From Luteimicrobium album (GTDB lineage Bacteria > Actinomycetota > Actinomycetes > Actinomycetales > Cellulomonadaceae): 64,000 bases of DNA. Location: contig NZ_BSUK01000001.1 of assembly GCF_030161555.1 (NCBI RefSeq), forward strand, positions 2,480,001 through 2,544,000, written 5' to 3'. The notes under the pieces were generated by a model. It was not told the origin of the DNA. It saw only the letters and a program-made list of their open reading frames with translations, and made no database searches. The position numbers and the translations under genes were made by a program. Below are positions 35,117-42,654 of the stretch, piece by piece (position 1 is the first letter of the stretch; each line of letters opens with the position of its first letter).

Positions 35117-36173
35117 GGCCGGCACCGCGCAGGGCCGCATGGCCCACGACTACTCGGCGCTGGCCCGCCGGGTCCGCGCGACGGGTCTGCTGCGCCGCCG
35201 GTACGGCTACTACTGGACCCGCCTGATCCTCGCGGCCCTGGCGTTGGGCGGGGCCTGGTGCGCCGTCGTCCTCGTCGGGCCCTCGTGGTGGCAGGTCGCC
35301 GTGGCGGCCGTGATGGCGGTGTCCCTGACGCAGCTCGCGTTCCTGGGGCACGACTGCGCCCACCGGCAGGTGTTCCGTTCACGCGCCTGGAACGACTGGG
35401 TGGCGCGCGTCATCGCGGACGTGCTGGTGGGGATCAGCTACGGCTGGTGGACCCAGAAGCACGACGCGCACCACGCCGACCCGAACCACGAGGGCAAGGA
35501 CCCCGACATCGGCCCGGGCGTGATCGCGTTCACGCCCGCGGTGGTGCGCGGCCGCCGTGGCCCGGTGTCCCTCTGGTTCGCGCGGCGTCAGGGCTGGTTC
35601 TTCTTCCCGCTGCTGACGCTGGAGGGCCTGAACCTGCACGTGGCGAGCGTGCGGACGGTGCTGGGACGTCGGCCGGTGCGCCACCGCGGGTTCGAGGTGC
35701 CCGTCCTGATGACCCGGCTCGCGCTGCCGGTGGTCGTCCTGTTCGTCCTGCTCCCGCCGTGGATCGCGGGCGCGTTCCTCGGGGTCCAGCTCGTGGTGTT
35801 CGGGCTCATGGTCGGCGGCTCGTTCGCGCCGAACCACAAGGGGATGCCCATCGTGCCGGCGAGCGTCGAGGTCGACTTCCTGCGCCGTCAGGTGCTGATG
35901 TCGCGGAACATCCGCGGCGGCGTCGCGGTCGACTTCCTCATGGGCGGCCTGAACCACCAGATCGAGCACCACCTCTTCCCGGCGATGCCGCGCCCCAACC
36001 TACGGCGTGTGCAGCCCGTCGTGCGCGACTACTGCGCGGAGCTCGGGGTCGAGTACACGGAGGTCGGGTTCTTCCGTTCGTACGCGATCGTCCTGGCCTA
36101 CCTGAACGACGTCGAGCACAGCGCGCGCGAGCCGTTCGTGTGCCCGGTGGCCGCGGCGCTGGGCCGCGGCTGA
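35100..36173 (+). CDS. Membrane fatty acid desaturase
   Basis: Di-iron acyl desaturase of the front-end/acyl-lipid type, 357 residues. The three histidine boxes are visible: HDCAH, HDAHH within QKHDAHHADPNHEG, and HQIEHH within GGLNHQIEHHLFPAMPRPN. Four to six membrane segments flank them (LILAALALGGAWCAVVLVG, VVVLFVLLPPWIAGAFLGVQLVVFGLMV). GTG 35100 gives the longest form; ATG 35139 (MAHDYSALARRVR) fits the family start as well. It introduces double bonds into membrane acyl chains, often in response to cold. Ferredoxin and reductase partners are not in the window. Confidence 0.9.
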   Translation: MSASPEAGTAQGRMAHDYSALARRVRATGLLRRRYGYYWTRLILAALALGGAWCAVVLVGPSWWQVAVAAVMAVSLTQLAFLGHDCAHRQVFRSRAWNDWVARVIADVLVGISYGWWTQKHDAHHADPNHEGKDPDIGPGVIAFTPAVVRGRRGPVSLWFARRQGWFFFPLLTLEGLNLHVASVRTVLGRRPVRHRGFEVPVLMTRLALPVVVLFVLLPPWIAGAFLGVQLVVFGLMVGGSFAPNHKGMPIVPASVEVDFLRRQVLMSRNIRGGVAVDFLMGGLNHQIEHHLFPAMPRPNLRRVQPVVRDYCAELGVEYTEVGFFRSYAIVLAYLNDVEHSAREPFVCPVAAALGRG

Positions 36174-36285
36174 CCGGCGGGCCCGGCAGATCCCGACACG
36201 CGGTAGACGGCTCTGGCCAGTAGTGCACATCGCGTAGTAGCGTGCGTGGTGCGACACCGCAGATCACGACGGCGAGAGGGACCGC

Positions 36286-36620
36286 ATGGACACGACCCAG
36301 CTCCTCAAGGGGTGCTCGACGCCGCCGTGCTCGCGGTCGTCGCCGACGCCGACGGGTACGGCTACGACGTCGTCCGGCGCCTGCGCTCGTCCGGCCTCGA
36401 CGACGTCGCCGACGCGTCCGTCTACGGCACGCTCCGCCGCCTCTACGCGGCGGGCGCGCTCACGAGCTACGTGGTGCCGTCCGACGAGGGCCCGCACCGC
36501 AAGTACTACGGCATCAACGCGCAGGGCCGGGCGATGCTCGACGTCCAGCGCAAGGAGTGGGGCTCGTTCGCCCGCACCGTCACGTCCCTCCTCGACCCCA
36601 CCGAAGGAGCAGCCCGATGA
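36286..36620 (+). CDS. PadR family transcriptional regulator (frameshift at 36309-36312)
   Basis: Winged-helix repressor of about 111 residues. MDTTQLLKG is followed, after adding one G to the GGGG run at 36309-36312, by VLDAAVLAVVADADGYGYDVVRRLRSSGL, the PadR recognition region with the conserved YGY, then VYGTLRRLYAAGALTSY and RKYYGINAQGRAML. A GAGAGGG site precedes ATG 36286. The stop overlaps the HAAS-domain membrane protein as ATGA, a frequent PadR partner arrangement. TAGTAG-type hexamers upstream (36219-36240) may be its own binding site. Confidence 0.87.
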
Positions 36621-37960
36621 GCACCACCGTCCCCCTGCCCGCGCCCGCGCCCGCGCCCGCGTCCGTCGCGCTGCACGCGCTCGTCGCCGACTACGCCCGC
36701 GGCGTGCGCGCCGAGCTCGACGACCTGCCCGCCGACACCGTCGACGACCTCACCGACGGCCTCGAGGCCGACCTCCTCGACGCGCTCGCCGACACCCCGG
36801 CCGGGCTCTTCCGGCCCGACGACGGCCCTCGCCCGGGCGCGGACCTCACCGACACCGTGGTCGCCCCGCCTGCCGGTGGTGCGGCTTCCTGGGGCGCACC
36901 GGGCACGGGCGCCGCGCCGTCGTCGGACGTGCCGTTCACGGCGGCGACCCTCACGACGCGCTTCGGCACGCCGGCGGCGTACGCGGCGGAGCTGCGCTCG
37001 TCGGCGGGGCTCGCGCCGCGCGTCGCCGCGCAGGGGGCGGCGACGCGCCGGGGCGTGGGCGCGGCGTGGGCCGAGACGCGCGCGGGCTGGGCCCAGCGGT
37101 GGCGGGAGCTGAAGGGCGCGCCCGGGTGGAGGCCGGTCTTCGAGTTCCTCGAGGTGCTGCGGCCCGTCTGGTGGGTAGGGCGGGCGTGGGTGCTGGTGAC
37201 GGCGCTCCTGTGGACGCAGCGACCGGTCGCGCTCTTGCCGGAGAACCTGCTCGGCTGGGTCCTGCTCCTGGCGGCCGTGGTGTGCTCGGTGCAGTGGGGT
37301 CGCGGGGCGTGGCGGCTCCCGCACCGGTGGGAGTGGGTGGGCCGGCTGGTCGGCGTGACGGCCGTCGTGCTGCTGGTCCCGACGTTCGCCACCGCGTACA
37401 GCGAGGGCAGCACGTCGCCGTACGACGACGCGTCGTCCTACGAGCAGGGTGTCAGTGACGCGAGCCCGACGAACGGGGTGTGGGTCGACGGCCAGGAGGC
37501 CGAGAACCTTTACGTCTACGGCGCGGACGGCAAGCTCGTCGACGGCGCCCGTGTCTACGACGACACGGGCAAGCCGGTCCTGGTCGCGGACCCGCAGGAT
37601 CTGGGCACCCTGAACGACGACGACGGGCAGGGCTGGTTCGAGGTGCCGTCGCTGGACCGGTCGGGCCGACAGCTCTGGAACGCCTACCCGCTCGAGCGGG
37701 CGCAGATCGCGGTGGACGAGGACGGGAACGCGCAGTACGACGACCAGGGCATGCCGCTGCCGCAGACCGGGGTGGCGCCCACCGCTCCGGTCGCACCCTT
37801 CGACCAGGTGTCGCCGTTGACGTCCCGGGCGGCGGTCCCGGCCGGTGAGGCGCGGCCGGGTGACGGGACCACGCCCTCGCCGGTGCCGAGCGACGCGGCC
37901 AGCCCCGCGCCGTCGTCGGACGCGACCCCGACCCCGGAGCCCACCAAGCCCGCGAAGTAG
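36617..37960 (+). CDS. HAAS-domain membrane protein partner of PadR
   Basis: Protein of 447 residues. The N-terminal SVALHALVADYARGVRAELDDLPADTVDDLTDGLEADLLDAL matches the HAAS (DUF1700-like) domain that accompanies PadR regulators. A Pro/Ala linker, a basic amphipathic region (AAWAETRAGWAQRWRELKG) and three membrane segments follow (VGRAWVLVTALLW, LLGWVLLLAAVVCSVQW, LVGVTAVVLLVPTFATAY). The C-terminal 190 residues would be outside, with a conserved VWVDGQEAENLYVYGADGKL region and a Pro/Thr/Ser-rich end. It may sense the envelope and sequester or signal to PadR; mechanism unproven. Confidence 0.75.
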   Translation: MSTTVPLPAPAPAPASVALHALVADYARGVRAELDDLPADTVDDLTDGLEADLLDALADTPAGLFRPDDGPRPGADLTDTVVAPPAGGAASWGAPGTGAAPSSDVPFTAATLTTRFGTPAAYAAELRSSAGLAPRVAAQGAATRRGVGAAWAETRAGWAQRWRELKGAPGWRPVFEFLEVLRPVWWVGRAWVLVTALLWTQRPVALLPENLLGWVLLLAAVVCSVQWGRGAWRLPHRWEWVGRLVGVTAVVLLVPTFATAYSEGSTSPYDDASSYEQGVSDASPTNGVWVDGQEAENLYVYGADGKLVDGARVYDDTGKPVLVADPQDLGTLNDDDGQGWFEVPSLDRSGRQLWNAYPLERAQIAVDEDGNAQYDDQGMPLPQTGVAPTAPVAPFDQVSPLTSRAAVPAGEARPGDGTTPSPVPSDAASPAPSSDATPTPEPTKPAK

Positions 37961-38006
37961 TACGGCGGCCGTACTACTTCGCGAGGTAGTACGGCCGCCG
38001 TACTAC
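37957..38006. promoter_or_regulatory. Twin 21-bp palindromes GTAGTACGGC-N-GCCGTACTAC
   Basis: Two perfect palindromes (37957-37977 and 37986-38006), each with 10-bp arms and a single central base, 29 bp centre to centre. The first includes the stop codon of the HAAS gene. Because the units are near-self-complementary the pair can also form one long hairpin, so it may be a terminator, a regulator site (PadR is the obvious candidate), or both. Confidence 0.6.
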
Positions 38007-38109
38007 CTCGGCGAGCGCGGAAGCCGCCTGAGGGTCCTGTGGTGAGGTCCATGTCACCTGGTGAACACGTGATTTCTTGCTGGACACGTGCGGTAATAGT
38101 CTGTTGCCC

Positions 38110-39543
38110 ATGCCTCAGAACGATCTGACCTCGGTCAGCCCTGCCCAGAACGGCAGCCCCGCAGGCACCACGGTGCCGCGCATCCTCGTCATCGGCGGCG
38201 GGTCGGTCGGCCTGTACGCCGCACGTCGGCTCCGGAAGCGGCTGGGCAAGAGCCAGGCGCAGATCACGGTCGTCGACCCGAACCCGTACCTCACGTACGC
38301 GCCCTTCCTCCCCGAGGCGGCGGCCGGCTCGATCGAGTCGCGCTACGTCGTCGCGCCGCTGCGCAAGGCGCTGCCGGGCGTCGACATCGTCGAGGGCAAG
38401 GTCACGTCGATCGCGCACGCGGACCGTCGCGTGACAGTCGTGCCGAAGGAGGGTGACGAGTTCGTCCTCACCTACGACGAGGTCGTCGTCGCGTTCGGCT
38501 CGGTCGCTCGTCTGCTCCCGATCCCCGGCCTCGCCGAGCAGGGCATCGGCCTCAAGACCGTCGAGGAGGCCATCGCGGTCCGCGACCAGATCCTCGACAA
38601 GATCGACGTCGCGAGCACGGTGACCGACGAGGCGCTGCGGCGCCGGCTGCTCACGTTCACGTTCATCGGAGGCGGCTTCGCGGGCATCGAGGCCATCGCG
38701 GAGATCGAGGACATGGCGCGCGCCGCCGTCAAGAAGCACCCGACCCTCACCCAGTCGGACCTGCGCTTCGTGATGATCGAGGGGACGGGCCGCATCCTCC
38801 CCGAGCTGTCCGAGCCGATGGCGCTGTACGCCCTCGACCAGCTCAAGGACCGTGGCATCGAGTTCCACCTCAACACGTTCCTCAGCTCGTGCGTCGACGG
38901 CCACGTCGTCACGTCGACGGGCGTCGAGTTCGACACCGACACGATCGTCTGGACCGCGGGCATCAAGTCCAACCCGGTCCTCAACGACTCGGACCTCCCG
39001 CTCGACAAGCTGGGCCGCCTGCAGGTCCTCGCGACGCTCCAGGTCGCGCAGGAGGACGGCACGATCGTCCCCGGCGCGTGGGGCGCGGGCGACTGCGCCG
39101 CCGTCCCGGACGTGCTGAACCCGGGCAAGTTCTGCCCGCCGAACGCCCAGCACGCGATCCGCGAGGGCGTGCAGCTCGCCGAGAACCTGGTCTCGAACCT
39201 CAAGGGCGAGCCCACCAAGGAGTACTCGCACAAGAACATCGGCACGGTCGCGTCGCTCGGCCTCTACAAGGGCGTCGCGGAGCTGTTCGGCAAGTTCAAG
39301 CTCCGCGGCCCGCTCGCGTGGGCGATGCACCGCGGCTACCACGTGCTCGCCATGCCGACGTGGAACCGCAAGCTCCACATCTTCAACGGCTGGGTCGGCC
39401 AGGCCGTCTACGGACGCGAGACCGTCGCGCTGGGCGCCGTCCAGGACCCGCGCGCCGCGTTCCGCGCCGCGGCCCCGGCCCCGAAGAAGACGGACGAGCC
39501 GCTGAAGCAGGTCGCGACGTCGGCCGCCGCCGACGCGAAGTGA
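38110..39543 (+). CDS. ndh: Type II NADH dehydrogenase (NAD(P)/FAD-dependent oxidoreductase)
   Basis: Single-subunit respiratory NADH:quinone oxidoreductase that does not pump protons; 477 residues. PRILVIGGGSVGLYAARRL is the FAD dinucleotide fold, VVVAFGSVARLLPIPGL follows, the NADH fold is TFTFIGGGFAGIEAIAEIED, and the second FAD contact is GAWGAGDCAAVPDV. CPPNAQHAIREGVQLAENL is the NDH-2 quinone-side signature, and the C-terminal FKLRGPLAWAMHRGYHVLAMPTWNRK is the membrane-binding helix region. ATG 38110 follows a TAGTCT/TAATAG-type -10 closely. A long perfect hairpin follows the gene. Confidence 0.93.
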   Translation: MPQNDLTSVSPAQNGSPAGTTVPRILVIGGGSVGLYAARRLRKRLGKSQAQITVVDPNPYLTYAPFLPEAAAGSIESRYVVAPLRKALPGVDIVEGKVTSIAHADRRVTVVPKEGDEFVLTYDEVVVAFGSVARLLPIPGLAEQGIGLKTVEEAIAVRDQILDKIDVASTVTDEALRRRLLTFTFIGGGFAGIEAIAEIEDMARAAVKKHPTLTQSDLRFVMIEGTGRILPELSEPMALYALDQLKDRGIEFHLNTFLSSCVDGHVVTSTGVEFDTDTIVWTAGIKSNPVLNDSDLPLDKLGRLQVLATLQVAQEDGTIVPGAWGAGDCAAVPDVLNPGKFCPPNAQHAIREGVQLAENLVSNLKGEPTKEYSHKNIGTVASLGLYKGVAELFGKFKLRGPLAWAMHRGYHVLAMPTWNRKLHIFNGWVGQAVYGRETVALGAVQDPRAAFRAAAPAPKKTDEPLKQVATSAAADAK

Positions 39544-41398
39544 TCTCGCGCTCCTGAGCGCTGACGACGGGGACGGGCCTTCCGGGGTCCGTCCCCGTCG
39601 TCGTCCCCGGGCTGCGTCGTCCCGCGCCCGACGACGTACGCTCGCCGTGCGCGCGAGCGCACGCCCCCGTAGCCCAACCGGCAGAGGCAGTCGGCTTAAA
39701 CCCGATCCAGTATGGGTTCGAATCCCACCGGGGCACCCAACGCACAAGGCTCGAACTTTGGCCCGAAGAATCAATGGCCGGGGTTCGCGCCTTGCCTGCG
39801 TCCGCGGCCCAGGTGAGGGCGTCGGAGTTGACGGCGGGGTCGAGCAGCATCTCGAACGGTCGAGCGTTCTCGACGCGGAGCTCGCTGTCTTCCTCGACGT
39901 AGACCTTGGTGAAGAACGCCTGGTTGCACAGTCGGCGGTTCGCGTCGTCGCAGCGGGCGTAGATGTCGGCGCAGTGAGTCAGGAGACTGAGGGCGTCATC
40001 CAGGTGGGCGCGTGCGTCGGTGTATTCACCGTGGTGGGCGTCGAGTCGACGGTTCACCAGGTCAAGCTCTCCGCTGATCCGGTCCTGCTCGCGCTTGAGC
40101 ACGGCCAGCGGGATCGCGTCGGCGTAGTGGGCCTGCATGAGTCGGTCCTGCTCGTGCTCCAGCCGGTCGCGGTTGGCGGTGAGCTGGCCGAGCTCGTCGG
40201 CTTCGGCGAACATGAGACGGTCGAACTCGTGGTGCAGCATCCCGGCCAGCGCCTCCCGGCGGCCCGGTGCGATCTGCACGCGCTGGTAGTAGTCCTCGAT
40301 CAAGTGCTCGACGTCCTCGATGAGGATGGCCTGCCGGGTGCAGTCGGTTCGCTTGGAGTGCCGGCCGGAGCACACGAAGTAGGGGTAGACGTTGCCCTGG
40401 TTGTTCTTCGCGTTGTTCACGATGAGTCGAGAGCCGCAGGCTCCGCAGTAGACCGTGCCTTTCAAGTAGTGGTCGTGCACCTGGGTCGCCTCGGCCGCGC
40501 TCTTGTGCGCGGTGAGGACGGACTGCACCTGATACCAGACCTCGGCCGGAACGAGCGGGTCGTGCGCGCCCTTGTAGGCGACGCCGCGGTAGATCACGTC
40601 GCCCTTGTAGTACGGGTTCGTCAGGAGCCGGTGCACCGAGGACACCGCGAGCGGCTTGGACGGGTGCTTCGGCGTCGGCAGACTCAGCAGGCCGCGCGAG
40701 GTCAGCTCGTCGTGGAGCTGGCTGACCGTCCAGCTCCCGGAAGCGTATGCCTTGTAGGCCCACTCGATCAACGGCGCCCGGTCCGGGTCGAGCTGCACGG
40801 TGCGTACCTCGCGGCCCAGCTCGTCACGGACACGGACGTTGAGATAGCCGATGGGCGCCTTGGACGGCGTGCCGCCAGTGGCCGCCTTCTGCGTCATGCC
40901 CTTGATGACCTCGGTGGCGAGGTTGCGGGAGTAGAACTCCGCGATCGTGGACATGATGCCGTGCAGCAGCATCCCACTCGGGGTCTCGTCGATGTTCTCC
41001 GTGGCCGAGACGAGCATGACCCCGGCCTCTTGGAGCGCGAGGTGAATGGTCACGTCGTCGGCACGGTTGCGGGCGAGCCGGTCGACCTTGTGGACGATGC
41101 AGTACGCGACGCGATTGCGCTTGACGTATTGGATCATGCGCATGAGGTCGGGGCGGTCTGCCTTGCGGGCGGACTCGCCTGCGTCGACGAACTCCTCGAC
41201 GATGACGGCGCCGAGTTGTTCGGCCTTCCGGCGGTTGGCTTCCCGCTGGGCGGGGATCGAGAACCCCTCCTCGGTGCCGCCCTTCTCGGCCTGCTCCTTG
41301 GTCGATACGCGCAGGTAGGACACCGCAAGGGCGGTGCCCTGGGGAGGGTCGATGAGACTGCGCACCGGATCGGGGGTGCGCACGAACGCGGAAGTCAC
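39383..41398 (-). CDS. Large serine recombinase (integrase) of an integrated element
   Basis: Serine integrase. GTG 41398 is preferred for its AGAAGG site. Nucleophile Ser32 lies in AVSYLRVSTKEQAEKGG. VHKVDRLARNRADDV is the resolvase domain helix, the recombinase domain spans GGTPSKAPIGYL to TNPYYKGDVIYRG, and a zinc ribbon follows (GTVYCGACGSRLIVNN ... YFVCSGRHSKRTDC) with a long coiled coil (LGQLTANRDRLEHEQDRLMQ). The frame has no stop before the tRNA. It reads through the antisense tRNA (PRWDSNPYWIGF) and ends at 39383 inside ndh antisense, so the native C-terminus probably lies near 39740-39790. No second attachment site was found in the window. Confidence 0.85.
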   Translation of the reverse strand: MTSAFVRTPDPVRSLIDPPQGTALAVSYLRVSTKEQAEKGGTEEGFSIPAQREANRRKAEQLGAVIVEEFVDAGESARKADRPDLMRMIQYVKRNRVAYCIVHKVDRLARNRADDVTIHLALQEAGVMLVSATENIDETPSGMLLHGIMSTIAEFYSRNLATEVIKGMTQKAATGGTPSKAPIGYLNVRVRDELGREVRTVQLDPDRAPLIEWAYKAYASGSWTVSQLHDELTSRGLLSLPTPKHPSKPLAVSSVHRLLTNPYYKGDVIYRGVAYKGAHDPLVPAEVWYQVQSVLTAHKSAAEATQVHDHYLKGTVYCGACGSRLIVNNAKNNQGNVYPYFVCSGRHSKRTDCTRQAILIEDVEHLIEDYYQRVQIAPGRREALAGMLHHEFDRLMFAEADELGQLTANRDRLEHEQDRLMQAHYADAIPLAVLKREQDRISGELDLVNRRLDAHHGEYTDARAHLDDALSLLTHCADIYARCDDANRRLCNQAFFTKVYVEEDSELRVENARPFEMLLDPAVNSDALTWAADAGKARTPAIDSSGQSSSLVRWVPRWDSNPYWIGFKPTASAGWATGACARAHGERTSSGAGRRSPGTTTGTDPGRPVPVVSAQEREITSRRRRPTSRPASAARPSSSGPGPRRGTRRAGPGRRPARRSRVRRRPGRPSR
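39563..39602 (+). terminator. Terminator hairpin after ndh
   Basis: Perfect 14-bp arms GACGACGGGGACGG and CCGTCCCCGTCGTC around a 12-base loop, 20 bp after the ndh stop. Confidence 0.75.
39663..39735 (+). tRNA. tRNA with UAA anticodon (Leu by anticodon), type I architecture
   Basis: Cloverleaf read from sequence: acceptor GCCCCCG pairs with CGGGGC if one G is restored in the GGGG run at 39730-39733; D stem GCC/GGC with an AACCGGCAGA loop; anticodon stem GTCGG/CCGAT with loop CTTAAAC, giving anticodon TAA at 39697-39699; five-base variable loop CCAGT; T loop TTCGAAT on a stem with one A-C mismatch. Discriminator A; CCA is not encoded. Leucine tRNAs normally have a long variable arm, so the short loop is atypical. 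The gene is adjacent to the integrase and is probably the attachment site. Confidence 0.75.
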
Positions 41399-41494
41399 TT
41401 GTGGCCTTCTCTCACGGGAATCGGCCCTCGCGCTCGGGCTTGTACGTCCGAGGGGTGCTGATCGTGAGAGAAGCCCGGAGGCTTTAGGACTAGG

Positions 41495-42603
41495 TGTGAT
41501 GTCCAGGGACGTTGTTTCGGCGACACGGCCGTGAAGAGCTGAGGGTGAGGGCCTCCGGTTGTGAAGTGGAGTTGTTGAGTTCAACCGCTTCACGAACCGG
41601 GAGGCCCTCGTGTCCCACGCTAACGCTGCTCTGACCCCGCGTGCCCGGCTGCGGCTGGCGCGCTTGATCGTCGAGGATCACTGGTCGCCGCAGGTCGCAG
41701 CGAAGATGTTCATGGTCTCGCCCGTCACTGCCCGCAAGTGGGCGGCCCGGCTGCGTTCGGAGGGACCCGCCGGGATGGCCGATCGTTCGAGCCGACCATG
41801 GTCGATGCCGACGAAGACACCACTGCCCGTGGTTAAGCAGATCGTGAAGAGGCGGTGGCGACGCCGACTGGGACCGATACAGATCGCCGGCGAGCTCGGC
41901 CTGCCCGCATCGACCGTTCACGCGGTCCTGGTGCGCTGCCGGATCAACAGGCTCAGCCATATCGACCGAGTTAGCGGTGAGTCGATCCGCCGTTACGAGC
42001 ACGACCACCCCGGCTCGCTGATCCATGTCGACGTCACGAAGTTCGGCAACATCCCCGATGGTGGCGGCTGGCGATTCGTCGGACGCGTCCAAGGCGAGCG
42101 CAACCGGGAAGCCACCGCCAACCGCACGAAGAACAGGAACCACCGTCACGAGCCCAAGCTCGGCACTGCGTTCGTGCATACCGTGATCGACGACCACTCC
42201 CGCGTCGCCTACGCAGAGATCCATGCCGACGAGAAGGCAGACACCGCGATCGGTGTCCTGCGCCGCGCGGTGTCCTGGTTCGCTGCCCGCGGCGTCACCG
42301 TCGAGCGGGTTCTCTCGGACAACGGGTCTGCCTACAAGTCCCACGCCTGGCGCGACGCCTGCACGCAGCTCGGGATCACCGCGAAGAAGACCCGCCCCTA
42401 CCGGCCGCAGACCAACGGGAAGATCGAGCGCTTCCACCGCACCCTCGCCGACGGCTGGGCCTACGCCCGCTTCTACGGATCCGAATCCGAGCGCCGATCC
42501 GCGCTACCCGGCTGGCTCCACTTCTACAATCACCACAGGCACCACTCCGCCATCGGAGCCCCACCCATCAGCAGGATCGACAACAACCTGCCTGGACATC
42601 ACA
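41495..42603 (+). mobile_element. IS481-family insertion sequence, complete, with 6-bp target duplication
   Basis: 1109-bp element. Ends are inverted repeats beginning TGTGATGTCCAGG on both sides. It is flanked by the direct repeat ACTAGG (41489-41494 and 42604-42609), so the insertion is intact and recent. The transposase stop codon TAG is completed by the flanking repeat. Confidence 0.9.
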
Positions 42604-42608
42604 ACTAG
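41610..42608 (+). CDS. IS481-family DDE transposase
   Basis: Transposase of 332 residues with an N-terminal helix-turn-helix (ARLRLARLIVEDHWSPQVAAKMFMVS and a second HTH at GPIQIAGELGLPASTVHAVL). The retroviral-integrase-like core has the DDE triad in LIHVDVTKFG, VLSDNGSAYKS and NGKIERFHRTLADGW. The HHSAIGAPPISRI ending is typical of IS481. It starts at GTG 41610 and reads 5 bp past the right inverted repeat; its TAG stop lies in the duplicated target bases. Frame intact, so it is potentially active. Confidence 0.93.
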   Translation: MSHANAALTPRARLRLARLIVEDHWSPQVAAKMFMVSPVTARKWAARLRSEGPAGMADRSSRPWSMPTKTPLPVVKQIVKRRWRRRLGPIQIAGELGLPASTVHAVLVRCRINRLSHIDRVSGESIRRYEHDHPGSLIHVDVTKFGNIPDGGGWRFVGRVQGERNREATANRTKNRNHRHEPKLGTAFVHTVIDDHSRVAYAEIHADEKADTAIGVLRRAVSWFAARGVTVERVLSDNGSAYKSHAWRDACTQLGITAKKTRPYRPQTNGKIERFHRTLADGWAYARFYGSESERRSALPGWLHFYNHHRHHSAIGAPPISRIDNNLPGHHN

Positions 42609-42631
42609 GCCGGAACGGCCACTTAGGTTCG

Positions 42632-42647
42632 CCCGTCGTTCGACGGG
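42632..42647. terminator. Short hairpin between the IS481 and ISL3 elements
   Basis: Perfect 7-bp arms CCCGTCG and CGACGGG with a TT centre, followed by GTTTG. It sits in the 45-bp gap between the two insertion sequences and may be a remnant of the original host element. Confidence 0.35.
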
Positions 42648-42654
42648 GTTTGAG

